Shown: piece by piece, positions 45,820 to 56,201 of the stretch
Numbering within the stretch: the first letter of the stretch is position 1
Layout: each line of letters starts with the position of its first letter
Source of the DNA: Ananas comosus
Lineage: Eukaryota; Streptophyta; Magnoliopsida; Poales; Bromeliaceae
Assembly (NCBI RefSeq): GCF_001540865.1
Contig: NC_033629.1
Span: 6,078,033-6,142,032 of the forward strand
DNA: 64,000 nucleotides
Direction: 5' to 3'
Position numbers and translations under genes: made by a program
Notes under the pieces: model-generated
Told to the model about the DNA's origin: nothing
Seen by the model: only the letters and a program-made list of their open reading frames with translations
The model's database searches: none

Positions 45820-46473
45820 CTGAGGTATTAGTATTGATAAGTAATTCAATATTTTTGATAAGTTTAGATTTATTTTCATCAGGTTTATCTCTTAATATTT
45901 TGTTGGTTAGACATAAAAGATAAGTTTAAATCTTGTTCAATTATTGCTATTAGAATTTTGATTTATGCTTATATATAGACTGTTGTATATGTGTGAAAAT
46001 TATTGCTATTAGTCCAAAAATATTTAATAAAGTTTTAGTTTAATTCGCTGCAATACTCCTCCTCTCCTTCCAACAAGTGGTATCAGAGCAAATTACGCTT
46101 CCAACAAGTGGTATCAGAGCCAAGTTGGAGAAGACTTACGATAAAGAAAAGATCGCTAGCTTTGTGATCGAGGACGTAGAACGTGCCGACATTGCGCTCT
46201 CCATCGACATTGATATCGTTGATCATGGCCCTAAATAGGATGATTCAACCACAGCTTCCGAAGTTTACATGAAAGAATCTTGATTATTGGAGTATCCAGA
46301 TACAATGCTTATTCTTATCTCAGGAGTTATGGGGTATTGTGAAGGATGGCTTCAAAGATATCTTCAACAGTGAATTCGAAACGCTCGCTGCTATAAAAAA
46401 GGAAGCGCTCAAAGATTGCCAAAAGAAAGGCAAGAAGGCACTATTCTTTCTGTATCATGCTGTAGAATACTGA
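45820..46473 (+). pseudogene. Ty1/copia remnant: LTR end, double primer site, gag start
   Basis: LTR-like sequence with TATATATAG near 45971 ends TTCCAACA at 46075. The primer site TGGTATCAGAGC follows at 46078-46089 and again at 46109-46120. A gag reading frame starts at 46225 with PQLPKF, then a stop codon at 46270-46272, and continues with DYWSIQIQCL, SQELWGIV and KKALFFLY to a stop at 46471. These are the conserved features of the copia gag N-terminus (UBN2-like). Everything downstream is lost, so it cannot be functional. Confidence 0.75.
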
Positions 46474-46923
46474 TTTTGTAGTTTGGACGTTGCGTAGAGC
46501 CGATGAATGTGTAAGCACGGAGTTGTGTTGAGATGAATCTATTTTGGCGCGAAATTGATGCGAAAACGGATGACATAGGCCAATTGGGCATGAAGAGGGA
46601 CTAATATGCAAATAGAACATTTATGTGGGGGTAAGGTGCAAAAGTGATAACTTAGTGGAATTCCACTAACTTCCTCTCAGATTTTTTTCTCCCCTATCAC
46701 AGCAGAGGGAAAGAAAGAAAGGAAGAAAAGAAGAAGTAGAAGAAGAAGTGAAGTAGAAGAAAAAGAAAAGGCAATTTAATTCCCTTCTTTTTCCTTCTTT
46801 TTCCTTTTCCTTCCCTCTCTCCCTCTTCCTCTCACCCTCTCACCCTCTCCCTGCTGTTGCTGAGATGCTGCTTCAGTTGTTACTGCAGAAGCATCAAGCT
46901 GCTGCTGCAGCCAGCAGAGTAGC
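46474..46923. other. Unassigned DNA between copia and Ty3 remnants
   Basis: Contains a purine-rich then pyrimidine-rich stretch (46695-46850) and GCTGCTGCTGCAG words. No gene or terminus recognised. Confidence 0.35.
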
Positions 46924-48248
46924 TGTAGCACACTGGACCTTTGCAAATTGCGAGGTTCGAGTGTTCGATTTGTATTCCNGTATTGTACATTGCATCATCC
47001 AGCGCCTAAGGAGTGCTTAGAGGCATGCATCATTCTAAGGATTGTTAGCTGTATGGAAATGCATATCATGCTTTGGTTGTTGATTGGTAAATGTAGGTTG
47101 TGGTTGAGATCCTGTTGTATAGCTGGTACGCCGTGCAAATACAAAGGAGACTCTGTCCGAGTGGACAGAGGAACTTTGTATTTGTGATGGGTCTGTACGT
47201 CGCGTGGGCCAGGTTGAAAAAAAAAAATGGCACGTTTTCCGCAACTCTGTTTTTAAAAGGCTTTTAAAATCGGCCCCGGGGCGTGACATTTATGGTGCAA
47301 ATGGCATGATGCTAACCCTAGGGCACCCAAAATGAGATTTTTGAAAATAGAGGAGATTGATCTTATTTGAGGCCTTGTAAACCTAATTTTTAGGTCACAA
47401 AACGCGGGGGCGAAGTTGATTTCGCGATTCGTCGAGTGAATTTGGAACTATCGGCGAAATACGGCCGATGTAGCTTTGTCTTGGACCAAGGAAGGCTAAA
47501 GTCTTTTCGTAAAGTTCGCCGAGGAACATTTCTCAAGCCTCTACATCGGTAAAAGGTGGGGGGTGCCATCCCGAAGCTTTCGAACTCCTTTCTATGTCTT
47601 AGATTCCATTTAATCTCATCTCTTACATATTGCATTGTAGGATTGCATAGTAGTACCATTCCTTATGCTTTCTAATTGATAACCTAGTGTACTTGGAATG
47701 CTTGGTGATTTAGATAGGTGAGGATTGGGTTGGAACATGGATCCTATAGTACTAAAGAAATGAGATGAACACGATGGGTGTTGATGATATAGAAAGTGGT
47801 GTCTAAATGTTAAAGAACAAACGAGTGGCATCCAAATGTTAAAGAATAACGAGTGGCATTAATGTAGTGTAAATGACACTAGAGGTTTGAGAACCTAGGG
47901 ATAGGTGGGTCCCTTAGAAAATGCCTTTTGGATAAAGAACTTAGTAAACCTAAGTACCCTCACATGTTGAGGTTGTCGATGATTTGATTGAAATATTGAC
48001 CCTAGTAGTAGGGCATCCTCACTTGGAGAGGATTTGATTGAGTTGTTGACCCTAATTGTAGAGTATCCTCACTTGGAGAGGATTTGATTGGGTTGTTGAC
48101 CCTAGTCGTAGGGCATCCTCACTCGGAGAGGATAGATCTAACTCACAGTCTATTTTTGGGGTGGTATAGCCATCCATATCCCCACATGGAGGGGATTGTC
48201 GTCGAGTACTCCGGAGTGTCGGGCAATTAGGACCACTTGGAGGTCCGG
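46924..48248 (+). mobile_element. Ty3-type LTR pieces: short deleted LTR and part of an older LTR
   Basis: 46924 starts TGTAGCACACTGGACC like the LTR at 48249, but after about 55 bp it runs into other sequence and reaches an LTR-type end GGGGCGTGACA at 47288. 47289-48248 is the 5' and middle part of an older LTR; it matches 7530-9420 in opposite orientation (GTGGGGGGTGCCATCCCG, CGCGGGGGCGAAG and others). Repeats of CCTCACTTGGAGAGGATTTG at 48009-48130 are a small tandem array. It was cut by the LTR inserted at 48249. Confidence 0.6.
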
Positions 48249-48613
48249 TGTAGCACACTGGACCTTTGCAAATTGCGAGGTTCGAGTGTTCGATTTGTAT
48301 TCCGAACTTTTCCACACTTGGTGGAGGGCCGTCAATGGTATACCGGCCTAAAAGTTCGATCTCGAGAGCTTTGGCAGAATACTGAGAGTTTTTACTCTCG
48401 GGGACCGGTCCCTGATAGGAGAGACCAGTCCCCTAGTGAACAGTGCTGCGTAGCCGGCGAGGCAACCGGTCCCTGGCAGTCGAGACCGGTCCCCGAGCGC
48501 GTCTGCGCGGGGAGAGACCGGTCCCGCGCAGGGAGAGACCGGTTCCCGAACGTTGGATTTTCGGGGGCAGGCTGAGAGACCGGTCCCAGGTCGGGGAGAC
48601 CGATCCCTTTGGG
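48249..48613 (+). mobile_element. LTR 5' end, cut by an assembly gap
   Basis: Starts TGTAGCACACTGGACC and TTTGCAAATTGCGAGG, the same LTR start as 56202 and (complement) 4500. It carries the GGGACCGGTCCC array and then stops at 100 N (48614-48713), so the rest of the LTR, the primer site and the gag start cannot be seen. It is probably the 5' LTR for the decayed element to its right, but see the finding on discordant LTRs. Confidence 0.7.
48404..48604. repeat. Array of eight ACCGGT palindromes, helically spaced
   Basis: Cores start at 48404, 48424, 48465, 48485, 48517, 48538, 48579 and 48599. Spacings are 20, 41, 20, 32, 21, 41 and 20 bp. Typical site is GAGACCGGTCCC or GGGACCGGTCCC. It begins 155 bp inside the LTR. 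Confidence 0.92.
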
Positions 48614-48713
48614 NNNNNNNNNNNNNNNNNNNNNNNNNNNNNNNNNNNNNNNNNNNNNNNNNNNNNNNNNNNNNNNNNNNNNNNNNNNNNNNNNNNNNNN
48701 NNNNNNNNNNNNN
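48614..48713. other. 100-N assembly gap
   Basis: Exactly 100 unresolved bases; a length commonly used for gaps of unknown size. Sequence across it must not be translated. Confidence 0.99.
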
Positions 48714-48789
48714 CGTTTGGTTCTGCGACGCACCACCTGACGGCGAGCTTATAGGCTTTGGTGGCGGTGGAACATTCGTGTGGAGGATC

Positions 48790-51700
48790 CCGTACTGATG
48801 CCGTCCACTATCATGTGCGAACTCAGATTCAAGGATTGTTGATTGACTACTTATTTCCTCAGAGTGTAAAGAGACAGGGGGATGGAAAGGGGATTTTGGG
48901 AAACTTTCGACTGAAGGCAGGACAGAAACAGTGGCACGTCGATGAGCGAGGAGTTCTCGCCGATTAACTGCATTGCGCTTACTTTGGTAGGGTCGAGGAT
49001 TGATAGGACAAGGCTCGTATTCTTTGGAGGTGGTTTGCACGGGCCTGCGATTTTCAGATTTGGGTCCAGGTGTCAACCTCTCACTTACCGGGGATGCCAG
49101 CTGAACCGGCCGTTGACGTCGAGAAGGCCCAGAGATAATGAAGGAAAGAGATGTTGTAGATCGAAGCGCAAAGGGAAGAGACCTGCAGGTGAAGCAGTGG
49201 TCAGCATCCATTTAGAGGGCACCCCAAGACGTATCCGGGAGGTCGACAGGTCGACAGTCGAGGGGTCCGCGTTTCCTTCCGGCCCCGTGGGAGCACCCGA
49301 GGCGTCGTCGACGCACCGCTGTATTATCTGTGGTGCGCCTCACGTACCGCGGCCACAGTTTCCACAGGCGGTGGGGGCAGGTCTTTTCTTTGCCTGCTAG
49401 GAGGGGCCACTTCGGTTCAAGTGCCCCGGAGAGGTTCTTTGCCCTGCGACCCCTCGGGTCAGCGAACTGCCACCGTGCATCTTCAGCTTCGGAGCCAGGA
49501 CCCCACACGCGTAGTCGAGCTCTAGGCCGACCACCAGGCACAGCGGGCATTCAGAAGAGTTCCGCCCAGCAGGGTCGGACGGTGGGCGCGATGCTATGGG
49601 GTCGGCCCAGACGAAGGCCCGCCGCCAGCAGTACAGGAGGTCGTAGCCAGGTCATTATTGGATGCTTATGATATTCGGTTCGGTGCATTATTTGGCCCCT
49701 CCTGGTGCTCACATCTTTTTATTGATCGGTTAGCTTCGTGTTATGTTGCCAATTGTATTCCTTAGCACCTAATTTGCATCTGCGGACGGAGCTGATTGGT
49801 TTACCGAACCGATACCCTAGCATGCTTCGTGGACTTTTGCCCCTCGCTGCCCAGTTAGGGTAGCCCGAGCGATTATGCCATTGAATATTATTTGGCCACA
49901 CATCAAACTAGGTGATTTGATATAGTAGTGCGGTTAGCGATTGGTTGACACAGTATTATTCCGACCATAGATTGCCCCACGAACAGAACTTGTGACCTTT
50001 AGGGAAGCCGGGTTTCAACAAGGATTTGTTTATAAGGGGTGTCAGAGTCATTTTGTCGCAATTACCATTAGCTCTTCGAGGAGCACGACAGTTGATACGG
50101 AGCAGGATGTGTAGCCTATTTGGCTTAGCATTTCTGTGAGTGACGGAGAAAGCCGGTCAAGATTGATGATATCCCGGTCTGGTTTGCGAGAATTCGGGGA
50201 TGTGTTTTCAGCCTAATGGCCGGCCATGCCACCCCGATAGGGAAGTTGGAGTTTGTGATTGGACCTTGTCCCTGGACTAACCCCTATTTTAAAAGCCCCC
50301 TATAGGGATGGCCACCCGCTGAATTAGAAAGAGCTGAAAGGCACAGTACAAGATCTTTAGATGAAAGGATTTATTCGACCAAGTGTATCGCCCTGGGGAG
50401 CACCGGTGTTATTTGTAATAAAAAGGGGATGGATCTTCTTCGATGTGCGTGGATTATCGAGAAATCAAACAAAGTTCACAATCAGAGAATAAATATCCAT
50501 TGGCCTAGAATTGGATGACTTATTTCCATCAGCTGCAAGGATCGAAAAGTTATACCTTCCAAAATCGATTTGTGCAAATCAGGCTATTCATCAGCTTCAA
50601 GACTTAAAGCCTGAAGATGTTTCTAAACTGCTTTTTGTATATACACTGTTATGGGCATTATTGTTAATTTACAGTCATGCTCCGTTGGATTAACAAATGC
50701 TATTTGGTTTTATTATGAACCGTGTCCTTTAAGCCCCTATTTGTACGGATTTGGTGGTATGTTTTATTGATGACATCTTGATTCTCGAAGTGACAAAATG
50801 GATGATATGACATTTGTATGTATGTGGTTTCAAGTATCTTCGGGCGAAAAGGAATTATTATCTTTTGCCAGCTAAGAAGTGCATTTTGTGTTCCTTCGAG
50901 GAAGTGGATTTTCTGGGCCATGTGAGTTCAGAAACTGTGTGATATTCTGGATATCCCAAAGAGTGTAAATGTGATATATGTTTTTTTTGGCTATGTCCGA
51001 CAGTGTCACAGAAATTCGGATTGTTTTTTCCTCTTGGTTTAGCGGATATCTACCGAAGGATTTGTAGAAGAATTTGCGAAGATTGTCTACTTCCTCGTCA
51101 CTCGACTCTTATTTTAAAGGAGCCTAAATTTTATGGATGAAAGCTGCGGAAAAAAAGCTTTTCAAGAGCTGAAGGATCTCTCTCTGTGTGACTACCGGCC
51201 CGATTCTGGCTTTGCCTGTAACTGGAGTGGATTATGGGATTTACAGCGATGCCATCACTGAATGGATTTAGGTGTGTTCTAATGCAGAACGGCAGGAGTA
51301 ATTGCTTTATGCTTATCTCGCAATTAAACGATTATGAAAAAAAACTACCCTACACATGATCTTGAGGTTAGCAGCTGGTGGTATTCGCTTTAAAAGCTTT
51401 TGGCCCACCACTACCTCTAGCGGCGAGGCGTTGCGCCGAAGTTTATACAGATCATAAAAGCTTAAAGTACTGTTCACTCAGAAAGGAATTTAAACTTTGG
51501 AGACAACGTAGATTGGTTGGAGGTTACCAAGGATTTATGGATTTGCACCATGCCTCTATCACCTGGAAAACTGATGTCGTTAAGCAGATGCTTCTAAGGT
51601 CGAAAATCGACGGAAAATTTCGCGATGTCGATAACAAAGGCAAATTGTTGGTAAAGGAAATTGGTAGGCAATTGAATTTGGAAGTGGTAGCTCCGTGATT

Positions 51701-53340
51701 ACGGCCTTTGGGAGACTTAAATGTCATTATGGTGCAACCTACCCTGATTGAATCAATAAGGAAAGCAAACTTCAAGTATGGAATTCCTGCAGAAGAATTC
51801 GCGGATAAGATCACTTGGTGATCATGAGTAGTGATTTTCGAGTAGATGATCAGGGATTGTTGAAAATTCGGTGATAGGCTCTTATTGTAACCGGCAGATT
51901 CTGTATGTAAAGAAGAGATTCTTAGCCAGAAGCACATGGGCGGCCGTATACTGTTTTACACCCGGGGAGTACGAAAAATGTATGAAGGATTGAAGTTAAT
52001 TTACTTGGTGGCCCTGCGAATGGAAAAGGAAAGTTGCATACCTTGCTGGGCTTAAGTGCTTAACGTGGTCAGCAGGTTAATTGCTGAACATTCGACTTCC
52101 TGCGGAAAACTTCAGAGTCTTACCCATTACCAGGTGTGGACAAGTGGAGAGGATCACTATGCGATTTCATCGTTGGCATTACCTCGGCTGCACAAGGCGG
52201 TCACGATGCAATTTTGGTAATTGTTGATCTATTGGACTAAATCTGCCACTTTATTCAATCATACGGTGTGTGGACGAGGGAAAGACTCGCACAAGTGTTA
52301 TTTGATGCAAATTGTGCAATTACACGGAGTACCTGGCTTGTCGATTGTTGTCAGATCGGGAGACACCCGGGATTTCTTTCACATTTGCTGGAAGGAGCTT
52401 TACAGGAGCATTATACTCGATTGGATTTTAGTACTTCCTTCCACCCCAGGAGTGATGGGCAGTGTCTGAGGCCCGTACCATTCCAGACCCTTGAGGATAG
52501 TTGCGGGCCTGTGTGGATTTGATTACCAGGGCCAGTTGCGCCACAGTCTTGCCTATGGGGCAAATTTGCTGGTATAACAATAGTCTATCAAAGCAAGTAT
52601 TAAAATGGCACCTTTTTGAAGCCCCTTTATGGTAGAAAGTGCATATCACCACTTCATTGGAGTGAAGTTGGGGGGAGAATTGCGTTTTTGCGGTCCAAAC
52701 GTATTACAAGAAAGGGCTGGAAGTTGCTAAAAGTTCGACTTGCGCGCGGAACGTCTTGACAGCCCAAAGTCGGACACAAAAAGAGTTTATGCGGCAAACG
52801 TCGCGGCGAGAACTGGAATTTCAAGTTGGCATCAGGTATTCCTAAAACGGTTTCCCCGACGGAAAGGAGGTTAAGAGATTTAGCATTCGGAGGAAAGTTG
52901 GTTATGTCCTCGGTTCATTGGACCCTACGGAGGTGTTGGAGCGGATAGGGCCCCGTAGCGTTATCGGCTTGCTTGTGCGCGATCTCTTCGGGAGTACATT
53001 AATTTTATGTATTTCATGTATCTACTCTACCGCGAAATATGTTTTTGATTTCCAACTCACAATTATTTGGAGAGTAAACCCCAGCTGGATTTACAAAGAA
53101 GGATTTTTTGGAGCTTCGGAGGAGCCATCCAGTTGAGGGATATACTCGAGAAGAAAAAACAGCTTCGAGAACCGCGAGATCCCCTAACGTAAAGATCCTT
53201 TGAGCATCATGGATGAACGGGAAGCACTTGGGAATTGGAGGAGTGCAATGTGTAGAGGCACTACCCCTACCTTTCTCGATAGAATCTTGAGGTAAAGTGT
53301 TTTACAAGGGTTTCGGCGGACGAAACTTCTTTTTAGAGGA
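48790..53340 (+). pseudogene. Strongly decayed Ty3/gypsy gag-pol
   Basis: Collinear with the better element at 58922-63557 but full of stops and frameshifts. Gag: GLLIDYLFPQSVKR near 48830 parallels [15 protein letters not shown]. Zinc knuckle CIICGAPH near 49320. Protease near 49670-49760, where the active-site Asp-Thr-Gly is lost though FIDRL remains. RT from about 50210: SKIDL-like KSIC..., GLTNA at 50690, and an intact FIDD at about 50765. RNase H-like segments 51240-51700, integrase segments 51900-52700 with HPRSDGQ near 52440, and a GPY/F-like end near 52880. It cannot encode an active product. Confidence 0.75.
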
Positions 53341-53345
53341 GTGAA

Positions 53346-56044
53346 TGCTAATTACACTGGACTTTCGCCAAATTGCAGAGTTCGAGTGGTTTGTGGAATG
53401 AAGCTGTGGAATTATTCTACTTGTTCTATTTGACTTGGACAAGTTTGAGAACAAGTTAGAGAGTGCATTTGGAGTTAAAAGAAGAAAGAAAGTGCATAAC
53501 TGGCGAAAATCAGCCCTTTTCTGCTTGCTGTACCTGCTACAGACATTACCTTGTACCGGTACAAGCTGCGCAGATTTCATGGCAGGCAAGGTTAGTTTGT
53601 ATAATTTCACACTTGATCCCTATCTATTAATGACCCCCTACACGACCCCAAGGGGAGTCAGGTGGAGTATGCTTGGGAGCTCAGAGAAAGGTTGCTTCCA
53701 CCTTCCTCACTCTCTTTCTCTAGGGTTTTCTCTCTCTACAAAGAATTCCGCCGATTTTCGCTCGTTTCGTTCGCCAGACGGTTTGGGTTCTTCGCTGTCG
53801 CCATGTGTCGCAGGAAGCTTACGTGACGCGTGGAGAGAGTATTTTTGAGGCGTTTCGCCAGCCCTGAAACAGTAGCTCACTCGGGTGGGCAAGTCTGAGA
53901 AAGGGTAATCGGCCTCACTTTTCTCTATCGACGTTTTCTTTAGTCGCTTAGTATGGATTTTTTGAGTTTATGTGCTTGCTAGCTGTGATTCTTCTGAGGT
54001 TTCAGCAAGTATTAAATGAATTATTAGTGTGAATTTAAGTTCTAAGACTACGGATCAGCCTTTTGAAAGTTAAATTGGAGAGAAGTACATTTATGAAGCC
54101 TAAAATGTAGAACTAATTGCCTTATTTTGCGCCGAATTGATGAAATTAGATTACTTCTTCGCAAGCAGGGTCTTCGAGCTCGTGAGATGAACTTGTACGT
54201 CTTTGGGAAGGCTTGGTTTGGAAGGTATTTTTACCCTAGGTTAAGCCAAAATTTCAGTAGAAGCTGAAATTGTCAAGATTCTCGGACTAATAATTGCTTT
54301 ATATGATGGTTTGATGTCGTTTCGTTTTTTTGTTCGCAGCGAGAGTGCCGATTCGAGGCCTTGGATCAATCGTTAGTTGACTTGGTGAGAGCAATTGGGA
54401 GACCATCTTGAAGATATGTACATCGTCCCAAAATAGGCGATTTAAGCGGGGTTTACTGTACTAAGTGTAGTTTAGGCCAAATCGGATATTCGGCTCGTTT
54501 GCTATTTTGAGTCGGATTAGATGTTGGACCTATGGAGCTGATCCTTGGACTTCCTTGGACTGATTTGGGAGCCTAGTACTAGGTGGGTCGCGGACTAACC
54601 AGGAGCAAGTGGAAACTCCCTAGTTCTATATGTATCTATAAGGATAGATTAATCGCATTAGGTGCATTGAGGGTGCTTATGATGTGATTATAGGAGAATT
54701 TGAACATATCATCGTGGAGTTTGTATGCTTAGTAGAATGATAAACTCTTATAAAGTGGAGAGAACATACTATACATGAAAGTATTTATATTCATATTCCA
54801 ATATAGTTGAATGATAGAACAAAGTGTAGGATGTACTTTAAAGTAGAGGAACAATGACATTCTCTTGACTCTAACGTAGAGAACTATGACATGCTCATGA
54901 CTATGTTGATAAATGCCATTTTGTTTTAGTCTTTGACCCTTCTTGGTCTACAATCTAAGTGCAATACTAGCTCTTGTTACTATTGTGCTATTGAATTCGA
55001 TCAGAGGATTCGAGGCGTAAGAACTTGCAAAATGAAAATATGAAAATGTGGGACATGTGGCAATGGACTTTGCTGTGCCATTGTGCTCCATTCGCACCGC
55101 TTGTGAGGGTTATTACTCGCTACAACGGCAACTCCGGAGTTGGCCTACGCACAGTTGCTCGCCTGGCTGGGGAGGGTGCCGAAGTGGATTGCGCCGGGGT
55201 TATAATACACTTTGTGATGGTTAGGCGGGCAGTGGACTACCTTGAGTAGGTCCTAGTGAATTGAAAATTGAAAATGAAAAGGATAGAATGATAGTAAATG
55301 ATGAGTATCGTTGTAGTCAGTACTAGCAGTATTCACTTCTATGGATTTATGTTTTATGTTCATGTTATAGAGTTCGATTACTTCTATCTATCCAGTTGAC
55401 TTTATTACTGCAGGAAATCATGTTTACATGTTGAATAATGCGCTGTTACCGGTTAGCACTGCTTATTTCTATATTCATGGCACTCTATGCTTTTACTACT
55501 TTGCAGTACATTCATGAGCCTAGTGGTTTAATTGCCGAGTCTGCTGACGGCTTACGCCACTGGGAATATTGTAAATTAGTTTACCGCCCTTTTTTGGTGT
55601 CTGGTTTTTAACTATAGCCATCTGCAGGAGAGGCTAGCGGATCGCTGGCAGGAGTCGGCTCTAGCTAGACTTTGCGTAGGAGCGTGCTAGTCGATCACCT
55701 GGCTACTCGGGCTGACGGCGGAGGGTGATGTCCATTGTTATAGTCGGGATTACCTTTGTACGATATTTTGTGTACCTGTGTTGTATATTGAATTGTAGAT
55801 CCAGATGTGTTCTAGTTCATACTTTCTCCTCTTTCGCTTGAAGATTTGGATTGTATACCCTCTTTGTTATTTTACTGATGGTACTTTCTGTTCTTATACA
55901 TGCTCTGACTGATCAGGATAGGATCTCTTTGTTTTACTCCTATCGACTGCTTTCTTGTAGCTGCTTATATACTGGCAGGTGATTATGGCGGGGCTCTGTG
56001 GCACTGTTGCGGACTATGCTTCGCTGGTCACCTTGGGGGTGACA
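53346..56044 (+). mobile_element. 3' LTR of the decayed Ty3/gypsy element
   Basis: Begins near TGCTAATTACACTGGACTTT, a mutated form of the LTR start, after the integrase remnant, and ends GGGGGTGACA at 56044. Internal blocks match the LTR at 56202-58585, for example 55075-55200 against 57620-57740. One GTACCGGTAC palindrome remains at 53553-53562, about 210 bp in, and a degenerate one lies 23 bp before it. No gene. Confidence 0.65.
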
Positions 56045-56201
56045 GTCCCTAAAGACTCAACCCAGGGCTCTCGGGATTACCAAACTATAATATGGTTATC
56101 CCCCGGGACCGACAGAGGCCCTCCCAGTAGCGCGCCCAGACCCGCCATATGTCTACACATATAAGGCGTCTACAACAACAGCAGAAATAAAGCAAGAGAA
56201 C
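56045..56201 (-). mobile_element. Scrap of a minus-strand element (primer-site side and LTR end)
   Basis: This 157-bp segment matches the minus-strand junction around 1690-1830: ACTCAACCCAGGGCTCT, CCCGGGAC, CCATATGTCTACACATATAAG and GGCGTCTACAACAACAG in order. It is therefore the leader/LTR boundary of another minus-strand copy, cut on the right by the LTR at 56202. Confidence 0.65.

Noticed and set aside
48348..49211. 287-residue minus-strand open frame
   Set aside because: It crosses the 100-N gap and lies antisense to LTR and gag sequence.
48714..53340. Possible integrated plant pararetrovirus
   Set aside because: Domain order gag-protease-RT-RNase H-integrase with LTRs is that of a Ty3/gypsy retrotransposon; no movement protein is seen.
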